Source: Bathymodiolus brooksi (taxonomy: Eukaryota > Mollusca > Bivalvia > Mytilida > Modiolidae). From it: 64,000 nt of DNA. Below the pieces are notes generated by a model, which was not told where the DNA came from, ran no database searches, and saw only the letters and a list, made by a program, of their open reading frames with translations. Positions 37,471-48,995 of the stretch are shown piece by piece. Location: assembly GCA_963680875.1 (NCBI GenBank), contig OY804578.1, positions 25,201,101-25,265,100 on the forward strand, read 5' to 3'. Positions within the stretch are counted from its first letter, which is position 1. Every line of letters starts with the position of its first letter. The position numbers and the translations under genes are program-made.

Positions 37471-38309
37471 CTATGAAGAAGTGATTTTAAAGTAAAATAA
37501 CCTCTCAGTTCGGGGTAACGTCAGTTGGTTATTCATTCCAAACAAGTATCTCACCTGTTTGTTGAAATAACAAACGGTGCTGTCATTTTCTGTTATATAT
37601 TAAACAACAGTTAACTTTTCCTGTTTTTTTTAATTTGTAAACAAAAGTTCTGGTTCCAAAAAAGAAAACTACTCCTAATTGTCATTAAAATGTAGCAGTG
37701 TACACATGAACTATGAAAAGTTTAAAAGAAGTGACAGGCCAGATCGTTTCCGTAGTTTGACATTACTGTCAACGATTTTCTCTCCGTTGTTGGGGAAATG
37801 TTTTTCAATGATTACCTAAGGATTGACACAACAAGGTTTTCGATTTCTGTAAAATGAAATTCGTACATGTTGTATGATGTACATTTTGCAGCAGATTGAA
37901 TGAATAAATTTCCGAACATTGGTCGTGGATACCAGATCGCAAACATTATAAGTTGACAGAATTCTCTTTATTGTTCACAACTTTCCACTTCGTCCGTGAT
38001 TTTTAACAATTTTAATAATTAAATCATAAAGAAACAAAAAAACCACGTTTCTTTTCTAATATTTAGTGAATACTTGTGTATTACATGAAAACGTGCAGGA
38101 AACGTGTATTGATTGGCTCGATAAAAATACCAAATTGGGGAGAACAGTAAATTACATTAGCTGTGTATTTTGGCTACAAAAATGTATTTGGACCAATCGC
38201 TGTGCTCGTAACAAACTGTTTTCGACCAGAACAGAAGAGTTATCTACCGTTACAGTTTATGTCGGGTTTCGGAAAAACAACAATTTTTAACGGTCTAATA
38301 GGCAATCGC

Positions 38310-38415
38310 CCAAACGTTTTTTGTTGGGCCAGTGACTACCTAATTTGGAGCAGCTTTTGGTCGCCCGAATAAGATATTAGTCGCATTTGGCGACTGGGCG
38401 ACCGTCCATTTCAAG
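38310..38415 (-). repeat. Right member of a diverged inverted pair
   Basis: On the minus strand it reads gtacttgaaatggacggtcg, cccagtcgccaaatgcgact, cgggcgaccaaaagctgctc, gtcactggcccaac. It mirrors 36926-37020. The pair spans about 1.5 kb, and whether they are transposon ends or two copies of an unrelated repeat cannot be settled by eye. Confidence 0.4.
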
Positions 38416-38607
38416 TACACGGTGTAATAAATAGAATATTTTAGCATCCCGAATAAATTATGTAACTATTAGTTACTTTAGTAGTTAATGTTGTTTGGTT
38501 TATGATTTGCTTTATGTTCACCAGATTTCATCCATCTGTATTTCTGTGCCTTTAACCTGATTTCGTTTTTTAATTAAAAAACGAGTTTGAAAATAAAACA
38601 GGGTTAA

Positions 38608-38870
38608 GGGGCCGTTGTGGTCATGATCGTATGGTAGTTGGATTTACAACTACCTATGCAATCAGCGCATATCACCACTAAAGGTGTTAGTTCGAATCTT
38701 GATCATGGCGAGGTGTACTCGATACAACATTATGTGATAAAGTTTGTCTGTGAATTACGACAGATATGTGGTTTTTTATTTGGGTATTCCGGTTTTCCTC
38801 ACCAATAAAACTGATCGCCACGATATAGCTGAAATATTGCTGGTAGTGGAGTTTTATACCATATCCTCTA
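38608..38870 (+). mobile_element. tRNA-derived SINE, near complete
   Basis: The head ggccgttgtggtcatgatcg serves as an A-box-like region. A good B box, gttcgaatc, lies at 38690-38698. The body reads gaggtgtactcgatacaaca, gataaagtttgtctgtgaat, gtattccggttttcctcacc. The tail is gatcgccacgatatagctga, aatattgctggtagtgg. Truncated relatives lie at 13966, 15223 and 27237. RNA polymerase III transcription is expected for intact members of such families; whether this copy is active is unknown. Confidence 0.8.
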
Positions 38871-39598
38871 AACCAAAGTGTTAAATAGAAGCCGTGAATC
38901 GAAGATGGATAGACAATACAATGTTGTATTCAGCTTACCTTTTGCCCCAAATAATCTTAGCTTATTGCGGAATAGGAATGTTTTTTAAATATGCTTATAT
39001 TTATTGTGTGTCTTATGAAGAAAATGAAAAATACTACTGAGTAGTGTAATACCTTATTAGTGGGAGGCAAGATTTGACAACAACTGCCCACTTAACATAT
39101 CAAATAAAAAAAAAAAAAAATGCTTCAGTCTAAAATCTTTTAATTAACAATTCTTATTTTGATTAATTCCTTGCATGAACTAGTTACGCATTAATTTAGG
39201 AAATCCTCTCCAATAGCCAATAATACGACGTCTAATATCCGACAGATCATTTGTTTGGAAAAGAAGCGTCAATAAATCTCTGAATGAAATTCTGTTGAAG
39301 TTTGAGACCCATTATCAATTTAACTTGGCAATTTCGATGGCCGATCATTGACAAGTAGAAGGATAGCATCAGTAACTATTAATAGATAAAATTGAGTTTT
39401 ACTGAAAGTCATTTATCTAGATTCAAAATGTAACCATGAAAACGTCTTAAACGAGCCAAAACTGATATATAATATATTGTCAATTATTTAAAGACAGAAA
39501 CGAAAGCTAGAAAGCTAAACTTTATTTATAAGCACCATTCTGTATAAAAACGGATACTAAACAGTATTACGATATTACCCAATATGTCAAATGTCATA
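38871..39598. other. AT-rich non-coding stretch
   Basis: Nothing is supported; an A-run lies at 39105-39121. Confidence 0.5.
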
Positions 39599-39900
39599 CT
39601 ATGGGTCATGTGCTTTAATGTGTAGTATTTCAGAAATAATTGGTTTTTCATTTAGTGCGTAACCCTTTTTTGTATCCCTCAAAGATATTTCAAGGTTCAA
39701 AAGTAAATATCCTACATATTTAGTATACTGTCGGGAATATGTTCCGGTTGAATTTGGGAAAAAACTACTTCGTAATATGAAACCAGGAAATTCCAATTGG
39801 CAATTAATACAATTATTCCCTCTCAATTTGTTTGTCTAAATTAAATTGTGGTATTTCTGGAATTTCAAATGTAAATGCATCTCCATCAACATATATACAG
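39599..39900 (-). pseudogene. Candidate coding remnant with one frameshift, family unknown
   Basis: On the minus strand, after an acceptor-like ttgttttaagctag (AG at 39902-39901), a frame reads CIYVDGDAFTFEIPEIPQFN then LDKQIERE, and stops at 39815-39813. A second frame overlaps the end of the first and continues NNCINCQLEFPGFILRSSFF, NSTGTYSRQYTKYVGYLLLN, ISLRDTKKGYALNEKPIISE. It stops at about 39599. Both have a balanced composition unlike the surrounding AT-rich readings, and a single-base loss would join them. The family is unrecognised. It could be a decayed gene, a transposon gene, or a short last exon followed by chance sequence. Confidence 0.3.
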
Positions 39901-42489
39901 CTAGCTTAAAACAATATATAATGTCTTTATTTAACAATCTCCCAACTATATATCAATACAATCAAAGGAAATACATATACTAGTTTGCTAAAATGTATTT
40001 TTTAAATCATTAATTGGACAGTGACACAGGGAACTAGGTTTCAATATTGAAAACAAATGATAGGTTTACTAGTTTTATTCATCTATATTATATCATAAAG
40101 GTACAACAAAATACACATGTACACTTGGTTATAAAATAAAACCATTAATATAGCCTTTCTCCTATATTTTTGGCTCTCACCTGATGAAGACTATTCCAGG
40201 AACACTTCATGTGCACTAAATGTGATACCTCCTGTTATTCACTCTTAGTATTACACTCGGATATGTGTAATGAATAAAGACCAAATAATAATTGCATACT
40301 CTCTGGCGATGTGTGGCATTAATTGAAAACACTCATCGTTCCAACGGAGAAGGTCGTTGTATGCCGTCTTTATTTTGCTATAAGAAAGGTCAGCATACCA
40401 GTTGTACTCACCTGATTCAAATGTTGACTAAATCTTATATTGTAGATTATTATTTGAGTAACTATTCAGATGGTTGCTCATCATTAGAAAAAACAAAATT
40501 GACAACTGTTGCATGGACCAATAAGCTTACCAAGGCAAAATGTAGTCAAGAAAATAAATTGTGTAATAATTCAAGTAAATCCACCAGTTCATCAACAATA
40601 ACATTTTTTGTAATGTTTTAAAGCCAGTTTCCTTGACATTCATTATGAAAAGGAATTTTAAACAGTGAGTGTCAACAATTCCACCAATATCAACACGCTG
40701 AAACCCCCCCCCCCCCCAACACCAGAAAAGACCATGACATATGACGTCGGCAACCCAGGTCGGTTCTGACTTGGGACAGGCACAGAAATGTGGCGGGATT
40801 AGATCGGTTAATGGGATCCTAATCCTCCCATCTTGATAACTGGTTCTTAAACGTCAATACATATATTAAAAAAACAACAACACAAAGACTGTCAATGAAA
40901 GAATTCAACAATACATTTACCATGGGAAATAAAAAGGTGATATTACCGACAGTGTCGAGTCTATCTTCTAATAATGTCAAGATAAATTTAAGAACAAAAA
41001 CTAAAAGTTCACGCACATTCGAAATCTAAATTACATTTCACTTAAAACTTAAAATCAATATATTTCATTGATAGATCCAGTTTTATTATCTACAATCTAG
41101 GCATTAATCTTCAATTAATCTCGTTTTTGTCATGTTATAAAGACTGACATTTTCTAAAATTAGAAATAAAATAGTAAAATCAAATTGATTAATTTATTTC
41201 AATTTGCACTCTAAATATTAACCGTTAACAGAAGAATTTGATTTTGCAAATATTGTATTTAAATTTTGAAAACAGGTTAAAATGTAAAAAAAAAAGTAAT
41301 TCTTTAAATGTGCCGACACAAGTAAATCTTTAAATGTAACAATTTATTAATGCAAATATGAATATCATATACAAAAATGTGATTTTATCTTATTTAGCGA
41401 AAATTGTCCAATACATATGTGAATTATTTCATTTCTCAGTTTCCTGGTTCTCCATAGCTGCTACTAATTTCTCATATATCAGGATTTTAGCCTTTTTATT
41501 TATTTATAGAAAGTAACATATATATCATTTAACTTTGGTAAAACAATTAAATACTACTTCCGGGATGATCATTATGTGACGTTTTCGTCTATTTTGTTGA
41601 TTCGATTTCTTTTATTTACGTCTACAAACGACAATGTCAAAGTCAGGACAAATATATTAATACTACCACGGATGTGATTTGGCGGGTATTATTCTCAGTT
41701 GAAATGTAACAAAATTCTCGTCTTCATATATTGACCATTTTATTTTTGTTACACAATAAACCAGACGTTCTGTGAAAAAGTGATTACAAATGAACAATGA
41801 TATCTGAATTTGATAAATCCCTAATACAATGTTAGACTAGTACATTCTCTCTATACCAAATTACTTCTACCGATTGGCACAGCAACTTTGGTGAAACCTT
41901 CTCATGATTTCATTGTATAGTACCATCATAATTACAACACAAGACTTGATGATAAAGACATTTAATGGACTTACGTTATTTAATTATCGTCAGATCTAGT
42001 CAGTTCTTGGTGGAGACAAATATCGCTAGCGGTATTATAGGTATCGCAATATAATCACTGGAAAAGATTAGAGTCGCATTACGAATCCACAAAGAGTAAA
42101 ACATCCCTTATCAAGTATTGTAAAAAACGGAACAAGATTAGTGAAGACTATATAACGGTATACACAGCCACCATTGTCTGTTAAGACGAATGGTGCGTAT
42201 GAAGCCATACATGTTTTTGTTATACAATCTTCAGAACAGATAAACAATAAGTGAAGAGAAATATAAATACAAGACATTGTATCATGACAGTCTTGGTGGG
42301 TTTCTTATAAACAAAGGTTGCGTAATTTTGAAAGTTGTAAATTGTTGGATCTGAGATCAATTATATAAATACAGTACAAGAACACTAAATTGTCATGTTA
42401 TTGTCTTCACTGACTACTTACGAATAAAATGAAGAAAAAAATAATACCGCTGTCAGAATAATTCCAAAATCTAATAGCAAACTTTGCAG
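39901..42489. other. AT-rich stretch, little recognised
   Basis: A 109-codon plus frame at 40292-40621 has no ATG at its head and no domain. 40185-40240 (acctgatgaag...ttccagg) resembles 49385-49440, so both are probably repeat-derived. 40704-40717 is poly-C, and 40720-40815 holds an old minus-strand retroelement tail (gacttgggacaggcacagaa). Confidence 0.45.
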
Positions 42490-42620
42490 AAAGAAGCAAA
42501 TCACAAATACATGACCGCTTCCGTGCCCGCTCACTTTCCTGTCATGGCACAAAAATGCGGGGGTTAGACCTGTTTTATCGGCCAAAACTACCTCTCTTAG
42601 TTAAATGATGGGATAATTCA
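42490..42620. repeat. Dispersed repeat block
   Basis: The phrase ctcactttcctgtcatggc, then gcgggggttagacctgtttt and ctctcttagttaaatgatgg, parallels 17365-17475. It looks like a 3' end of the second retroelement lineage. Confidence 0.45.
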
Positions 42621-43867
42621 AATAAGCAATGTATTTTTTATCATTTTATCTCCAATGACATTTATCTTTTAATAATTACGATATTATTGTTATTGTTATT
42701 GTTTCAACACACTTGACGAAAGCAATATAAAATGAAGAATAATATGAAAATTATTTCTATTATAAGATGACAAATCCAACTGGGATTTTGTTGAAACGAA
42801 GTCTAACACGAGGAAACAAATCTATATTATCATGTTTTATTGTAAAACGTGTAAATATATCTTCACTCACATAATTAAATCTGATAACATTTCATTTATA
42901 CAGTAATATGAAAACTTAACTGCATATAAAATTGGCGAAATATCTATGTAGTCATGTTTTCAATGTTGTTTTACAGGAATGACGGAAGTCAATACAATGA
43001 TCTATTAAAATACAACATGGAACGAAAATTATGATATCTAGCGTATTGTTTTTGAAGAACATGTAATTAACAAAATGCAGCGAGAAAGATATAAAGACAT
43101 GGAAGTTGCTCATATGGGAGTGAACATTCAGATCAATAATAAAAGTACGAAACAACGTTTGATCGACTTAATATATGGTGGTTTAATAAGTAGGTGAACA
43201 ACACGATATTCATACAATAATATGTTGACCCAAAGGGGAGTGCATTATGCCTTCTAACCACCTTGGGACATATTTCGGCATATAACATGGACAACACAAT
43301 ATTATTGTTATTATTACTCTGAATGTCTTTGGTGATTTTAAAAAATGAAATTTGTCTAAAATATATTGATAGTATAAGGATTGGCAAATAATATTCATTT
43401 AAATTCAAGAAATATATTATTTCAACAATAACAATGAACTGTCAAATATTTAATTCCCAACCTGGAACTGGCCATTATTTTGACAGACGACAGCATCAAC
43501 GTTAAAGAAAAACGTATAATACATTGTAAATTGTACACTGTTAAAAGCGCTCAGGTGATTCCGTTTAGACCCCGCCTATTTAAATGACGTAACATTGTTC
43601 TAAGTTTCACCCATCAGCATAGTAATGACTCCAACAATAGTAATATGCGAGTGCATAGTACAACGACGCTATTTATTCTTTGTAAAATTATGTGTCGATA
43701 ATATCATGTCAATTATAATGAAAGTTTCTTACATGAAGAGTAATAATTTAGGATAGTCAGTTGTCTGTGTCCAAATGGATTGACAGTTTTTAACTAACAT
43801 TTACACGGATTAACATGAACAATAGAAACTTGATTAATGAAACAAATGAAGATATCATAAGGGTAAG
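42621..43867. other. AT-rich non-coding stretch
   Basis: No gene is supported. Around 43570-43600, ccccgcctatttaaatgacg followed by taac combines a TATA-like box with a CRE-like TGACGTAA. No transcript start or exon can be tied to it. Confidence 0.4.
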
Positions 43868-44007
43868 AGGAATGGTAAATCGAAAAACAAACAAAATTAT
43901 TGTCAAAAGAACAAGGACAAACACTGATCTACAAGACAGTACACAGAAAAATAAATCCCGAGCAACACAAGCCCCATCAAACCGGGATGAACTGAGATGC
44001 TCTTGAT
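43868..44007 (-). mobile_element. Penelope-like element 3' tail (minus)
   Basis: The reversed tail reads gtaaatcgaaaaacaaacaa, ggacaaacactgatctacaa, atcccgagcaacacaagccc, gggatgaactgagatgctc. No coding part is present. Confidence 0.7.
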
Positions 44008-45595
44008 GGTTATTTCATATTAGTGCATTATACACGACGTTTATAAATATATGATATAAATAAATACTATTTATGGACACATTGTCTAATAAAAACATAC
44101 ACGTCAATATAAGGTGATCAGAAGGTTTGATTTTGTGTTGTCGTCATGCCATCTCAACTTGTTCTTGCTTGACGTAGCATTTTCATAATGGTAGGTGACT
44201 GTCTCTTATGAATGATGTTCGCCTATTTTTCGTATTAGCCATATTTGTTTACTTTTAATGATTTTCAATTTGTAACCATTGATTATACGTATGTGTACAT
44301 AAGCCTTACATCACAGTGATGAAGGGTAAATCTTGACGAACCACAAACCGACACATTTTCTAAATTGGAAAACTGTCGGAGTGGTCAATACCAAAAACTG
44401 ATTGGTCGAATTCAGTAAATATTTGTTGATTTCTGTGACAAGGCCAGCTCGATTACTAACCTCTTAATTAAGAAGCAGCTACATTTAATATAATATCCAG
44501 ATGTGAAAAACAGACAATCGATTCACAGCTCCGAAGTTGTCGAAATCAGAATCAAAGTTCGTATGAATCAAAATCAACATGTTAACATAGAAACTAGTTG
44601 ATGAGTCGATGCGATTTATGCCTTTCACTATGGTTAAAACATGTCTCTGTTTGTCATAATCTAGTGCTGATCTTAATGTACACTATAAATTGACTTTAGA
44701 AGAATACAGCACATTAAAGGTCCGTATGTGTTGATATAATTCCTTATTGGAAATAAATGAAAGCAGTGAAAAAAACATTTTAATTTGATGAAGAGTTTTA
44801 TCACTAAAGTTCATCTTTAATTGGGTTTTGGTAATGTGTAATAATTCTAAAGTTTTGGTAATGTGCAATAATTCTAAAATTATTTGCCTAAAATGTTTTA
44901 CTGTAAATTAGTGGGCTTGATTGGATTTCAAATTGGATGGATGCATTGTAAATTGTAACTTGAGATGTAACAGAATTACATGTCACGTGATTAATGCTTG
45001 TTTAGATTTATTCTAGGCATTATTACGTTTGCTTTCGAATTTAAATTAACCGTAGCTAGGACAACAAAGGACCGACCTTCTATAAATACCGGGGACATTA
45101 TATTGATATGGCGATAAAACTAATGTAATAAACACTACTTCATTTATAGCGCTATTTGAAAAGATTCGGATATTCCAATTGACAGTGTATTGCAAATGCA
45201 ATGTCAACATTGTGTTTAATGTAATTAATACGGCTGTTGCTAGTGGTAAAGTCGTCACTTTGAAAGTTTTAGAATCGTGTGTCACATATCACAGCAGATA
45301 TGTTCCCTTTGGTATAATCACATTACTACCATTCTATCCTTGTTCACCCAATAATACTGATCATTGGATTTTTAACACTAAGATCATACATTATATGTTT
45401 ATGACTAAAATCTTTTAGAAGTATCAGTTATTATTCCTTGCCCTAAGAGTATCCAACATATTCTACTTTTCAAGCTACTAGCAAGTGAGCTGCGAGCATT
45501 CGTTGACCCCGATATTGTACTTCCTGTGTTCATGCTGTCATTCATTCTTGTGATAGTATGTAGTAGGAAGTAAATTCGTGCATGCTTTGTATGGT
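44008..45595. other. AT-rich non-coding stretch
   Basis: Overlapping frames at 45046-45418 on both strands cannot be assigned. A local 35-bp duplication (gttttggtaatgtg-aataattctaaa) lies at 44824-44880. Confidence 0.45.
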
Positions 45596-46057
45596 TTGTA
45601 TTGTCTTTGGAGATTTAATTATGTAGAGGGAAGTGTTGAGATCTCATTACCCAGTTTAATGTTGTATTGTCTTTGGAGATTTAATTATGTAGAGGGAAGT
45701 GTTGAGATCTCATTACCCAGTTTAATGTTGTATTGTCTTTGGAGATTTAATTATGTAGAGGGAAGTGTTGAGATCTCATTACCCAGTTTAATGTTGTATT
45801 GTCTTTGGAGATTTAATTATGTAGAGGGAAGTGTTGAGATCTCATTACCCAGTTTAATGTTGTATTGTCTTTGGAGATTTAATTATGTAGAGGGAAGTGT
45901 TGAGATCTCATTACCCAGTTTAATGTTGTATTGTCTTTGGAGATTTAATTATGTAGAGGGAAGTGTTGAGATCTCATTACCCAGTTTAATGTTGTATTGT
46001 CTTTGGAGATTTAATTATGTAGAGGGAAGTGTTAAGATCTCATTAACCAATCTAATC
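45596..46057 (+). repeat. Minisatellite: 66-bp unit, 7 copies, open in one frame
   Basis: Units start at 45596, 45662, 45728, 45794, 45860, 45926 and 45992. All are practically identical except the last, whose end diverges (gttaagatctcattaacc). 66 bp is 22 codons, and the plus frame stays open through the whole array from ATG 45578 to TGA 46136-46138 (186 codons; repeat YCLWRFNYVEGSVEISLPSL plus ML). No signal peptide, no family and no splice context were found, so coding is doubtful. After the last unit the sequence reads taatcccgcgacgttgttgt then gcctgttccaag, which resembles the tail of the second retroelement lineage. The array may have grown within that element. Confidence 0.9.
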
Positions 46058-46138
46058 CCGCGACGTTGTTGTGCCTGTTCCAAGACAGAACTGGATTTCC
46101 AACCTCTTTGTCTTTTTATGATCAATGACTTTAGATGA

Positions 46139-47694
46139 GAGGTGATCGTTGGTTTTGTGAATATCTATGTAATGTTTTACCATCACTGTTTTTATACTTT
46201 CTTTTCAGAACGACGGGTGCTAATAGTAGCACACACACTGTTTACTCTTTCGAAATTCATTCGCAGACTTCAGTGGTGTTCTTGTTGATATTTTACGTGT
46301 TTTGCTTTTGACTTAATGTCAAATAGCTTAAGGAAATATTAAAACGTTCAACATTAATTGTATTCATGTATGTCTTCTTATAGAGCTTTTATATCATATT
46401 AACTGTGATTCTGCTTCCTGTTCAGTTTTATTTTGATCTGTCTTGGTGTCACATTACAGAGACCCTGTGAATAATTTAAAATACGTAATATGTTATTTAT
46501 GTTACGTTGTGGATTATTGTTTTATTACTAATTCATGAATTAAAGTTCCGTAAGTTTGATTCCCGGGAATAGTAAGCAAAAATCATTTATATATACCATA
46601 TACATTTGCTTACCTCTATTTAGAAGATGAAACCTGTTGATTCGAAAGTAGATGGAATCAAACTTGGATTGATATGGTTGATAATCATGCTGTTGTTCAA
46701 CTGATTCCAATTTTGTTACCCTATCCAAATTCAGTTCATATTTGAATTATTCCTGAGAACGTTTATGAAAATGAAAATGATTTCAATGTTTGTATTTGTT
46801 CATTTGCCTGGCAATAGCTAACATTTTAAAAATATCATGCTCATCTATCCAAAGTCATTATATTTGTATAGAGATCAATGACATTATAGGCAATGACGAG
46901 CTCCAAAGAGACGGATAATGCATTGGCGAATGAAAGAATAAAACGAAGATGAAGACATCCAGAAAAAACTCTGCTTGGGTGACTTTACTTAATCAAAGGA
47001 AAGTGTATAGTACATGGTGGCCATCTTGAAGTTAGGTTTCAGCCTGCCAACGTCTTGATTATATGTTTTGTGTTTTATTTGTATGTACTGCTGAATCATC
47101 ATAATATATGTCAATATATAAATTATCTAAATACAATGTAAATATAAAATAATAATAAGTTCTCTAATGTATACATCATTTAAATACGATATAAATAATT
47201 TTGTATACAATTAGAAGAATAAATCTGTAATTTACCAATATGACATTCTATTCTATATGTGTTACTCATCAGGAAATGTATCATTATTATAATATACTTT
47301 TGTTTTGAATTATTCAACTAAATCAAATGCAATTTTATCAAAAGTAAAGTACATTGTTGTAATGAACAAAGAAATGATATAATATTTTTTACAAATAGTG
47401 TTAAATTGAATTTCTTTTGTTAAATTAATATTGATAAATGTATTTATTAGGTTATAATTGATTACCACTTTAGATGTGCTGCAGATGAATGATGGGTGTT
47501 TAACAATACGTTCAACAGCAGTACAGTAATGTCGTGGTAGTTAGTTTTAGTGCTGACGTAAACAGTAGTAGACGGCGAAAACCACAAATTTGTGGAATGA
47601 ATCAAACTGTATAACATTGCACTTAATATACTTCATCATGTGATAGGTTCGAACACATGGCGTTAGTTGCAACTTTCGAAAACACTTTACTATC
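46139..47694. other. AT-rich non-coding stretch
   Basis: Nothing beyond repeat-like phrases (gatgagaggtgatcgttgg at 46132, also near 52238). No gene is supported. Confidence 0.45.
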
Positions 47695-48545
47695 ACAAAC
47701 ATGACTGACAGTGAGAACCGGTTAAGAACAAAAGAGGTGATTTCAAATTTCTTACTGTGAACATCCCATTTATTTAGCAACATTCCAGCAGCACCTGCAT
47801 ATGGAGTATACATCTTTGCGTTGATCCGATATTCCAGCTCTTATTGTTCCTATAATAATTTGCTGTTAACAAGGAAGCTATTGAAAAGTGTGAAGATATC
47901 ACAGGGTTTGTAGTTGTCAATATGAAGTCAACACCTCCAAGGTTTTGCTATCGCCACCATGACCTGACCAGGTTAACTGTGTCACCAATGACCATGACTA
48001 TGTTCAATTTGTCGTAATTACAATCTGATCCTGTCCTCATGCATGATCACCGGGTTTGCAACAAGAGTAATATGACGGCTACCGCATGTGGAACATGAAC
48101 CACTTACCCTTCTGGTGTCAGTTGTCGTAGTTTTCTTGTCGATGTTTAAGAAGATATTTTATTTCATTCTGTTCTTCCATCATTTTTTCGCTCAGATCAG
48201 TTTTGGACAAATTTTGTTCTTTCAGATATCCCCACTTGGTTACTGGAAAAGAAACATCGGGAATGTCCGTGAACGTAAATCAGGAAATATAATACATAGT
48301 ATTATATAATACATACAATATATATAATTTGTATATTCCTTATTACAGTTGTTTCCTCTAAGTTCTTCTGAACTGCTAACCCTTCCGGAGCACCTGAGTT
48401 CGCCCCTGTTGTTAGTCGGGTTCGTGTTGCTCTATTATTAGTTTTCTGTGTAGTGTTTTGTAGATCTATTTTTCGTCATTGTATTGTGTATTCTTCTTTG
48501 ATTTACGGCTTCTGATTACATCTTTGGTATCTTTTCATGTAGACA
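47695..48545 (+). pseudogene. Penelope-like reverse transcriptase C-terminal remnant plus split 3' tail
   Basis: The order of blocks matches the copy at 18248: gtgagaaccggttaagaac, then agcaacattccagcagcacc, gcatatggagtatacatct, gttgatccgatattccag, ctgttaacaaggaagcta, tatgttcaatttgtcg. It is heavily mutated, so no frame survives. The tail starts at 48105 (cttacccttctgg), breaks at about 48120, and restarts at 48365 (ctaacccttccggagcacct), running to 48540. About 245 bp of unrelated AT-rich DNA therefore splits it; the 73-codon frame at 48088-48309 lies across this junction. Confidence 0.75.
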
Positions 48546-48630
48546 AGTTTTGTTTTATTGCAACGCCTACTTCATCTGTCATACCTTTCTTAGAATATAC
48601 AGGGAATTTCCGTTTTTTACGTTAGAGATA

Positions 48631-48995
48631 GAGTGAATGTTGTTTAACGCCAAGTGAATATTTTTGCAGCTATGTAGTGGAGCTAAAATGTAACATTTTG
48701 ATGAAATGATGGAATGGTGGTGTTTGCCTTTTACTACACCAAAATACTGAGCTGGATTTTCATTGTGATTTCACAATGAACATTTCAAGAAGGAGACATG
48801 TCGTTCCACACTGGCACATTATCCTGCATCCGGGCTATCAAGCTTTGTACTCTCACTCATTAATTCCATCTGTTTAGCAGAGAACCAGTAACATATTTTA
48901 CCGTCTTTGCTTTGATCCAACCGGAAATCGAACATTCACAAATCTAGCTACAGCACTGGCGGCGAGCACATATTTATCAATTTCCTTAGCGATGA
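48631..48995 (-). mobile_element. tRNA-derived SINE (minus)
   Basis: On the plus strand it starts gttgtttaacgccaagtgaa, then gcagctatgtagtggagcta, gacatgtcgttccacactgg, cagagaaccagtaac. The minus strand has a B box gttcgatttcc (plus 48923-48933) near its head, so transcription would run leftward. It belongs to a different family from the SINE at 38608. Confidence 0.7.

Noticed and set aside
40292..40621. 109-codon plus frame with several cysteines
   Set aside because: No ATG at the head, stops immediately before it, no acceptor and no domain; a few frames this long are expected by chance in 64 kb of such AT-rich DNA.
43570..43600. TATA-like and CRE-like motifs as a promoter
   Set aside because: Such motifs are common in AT-rich DNA and no exon follows that could be tied to them.
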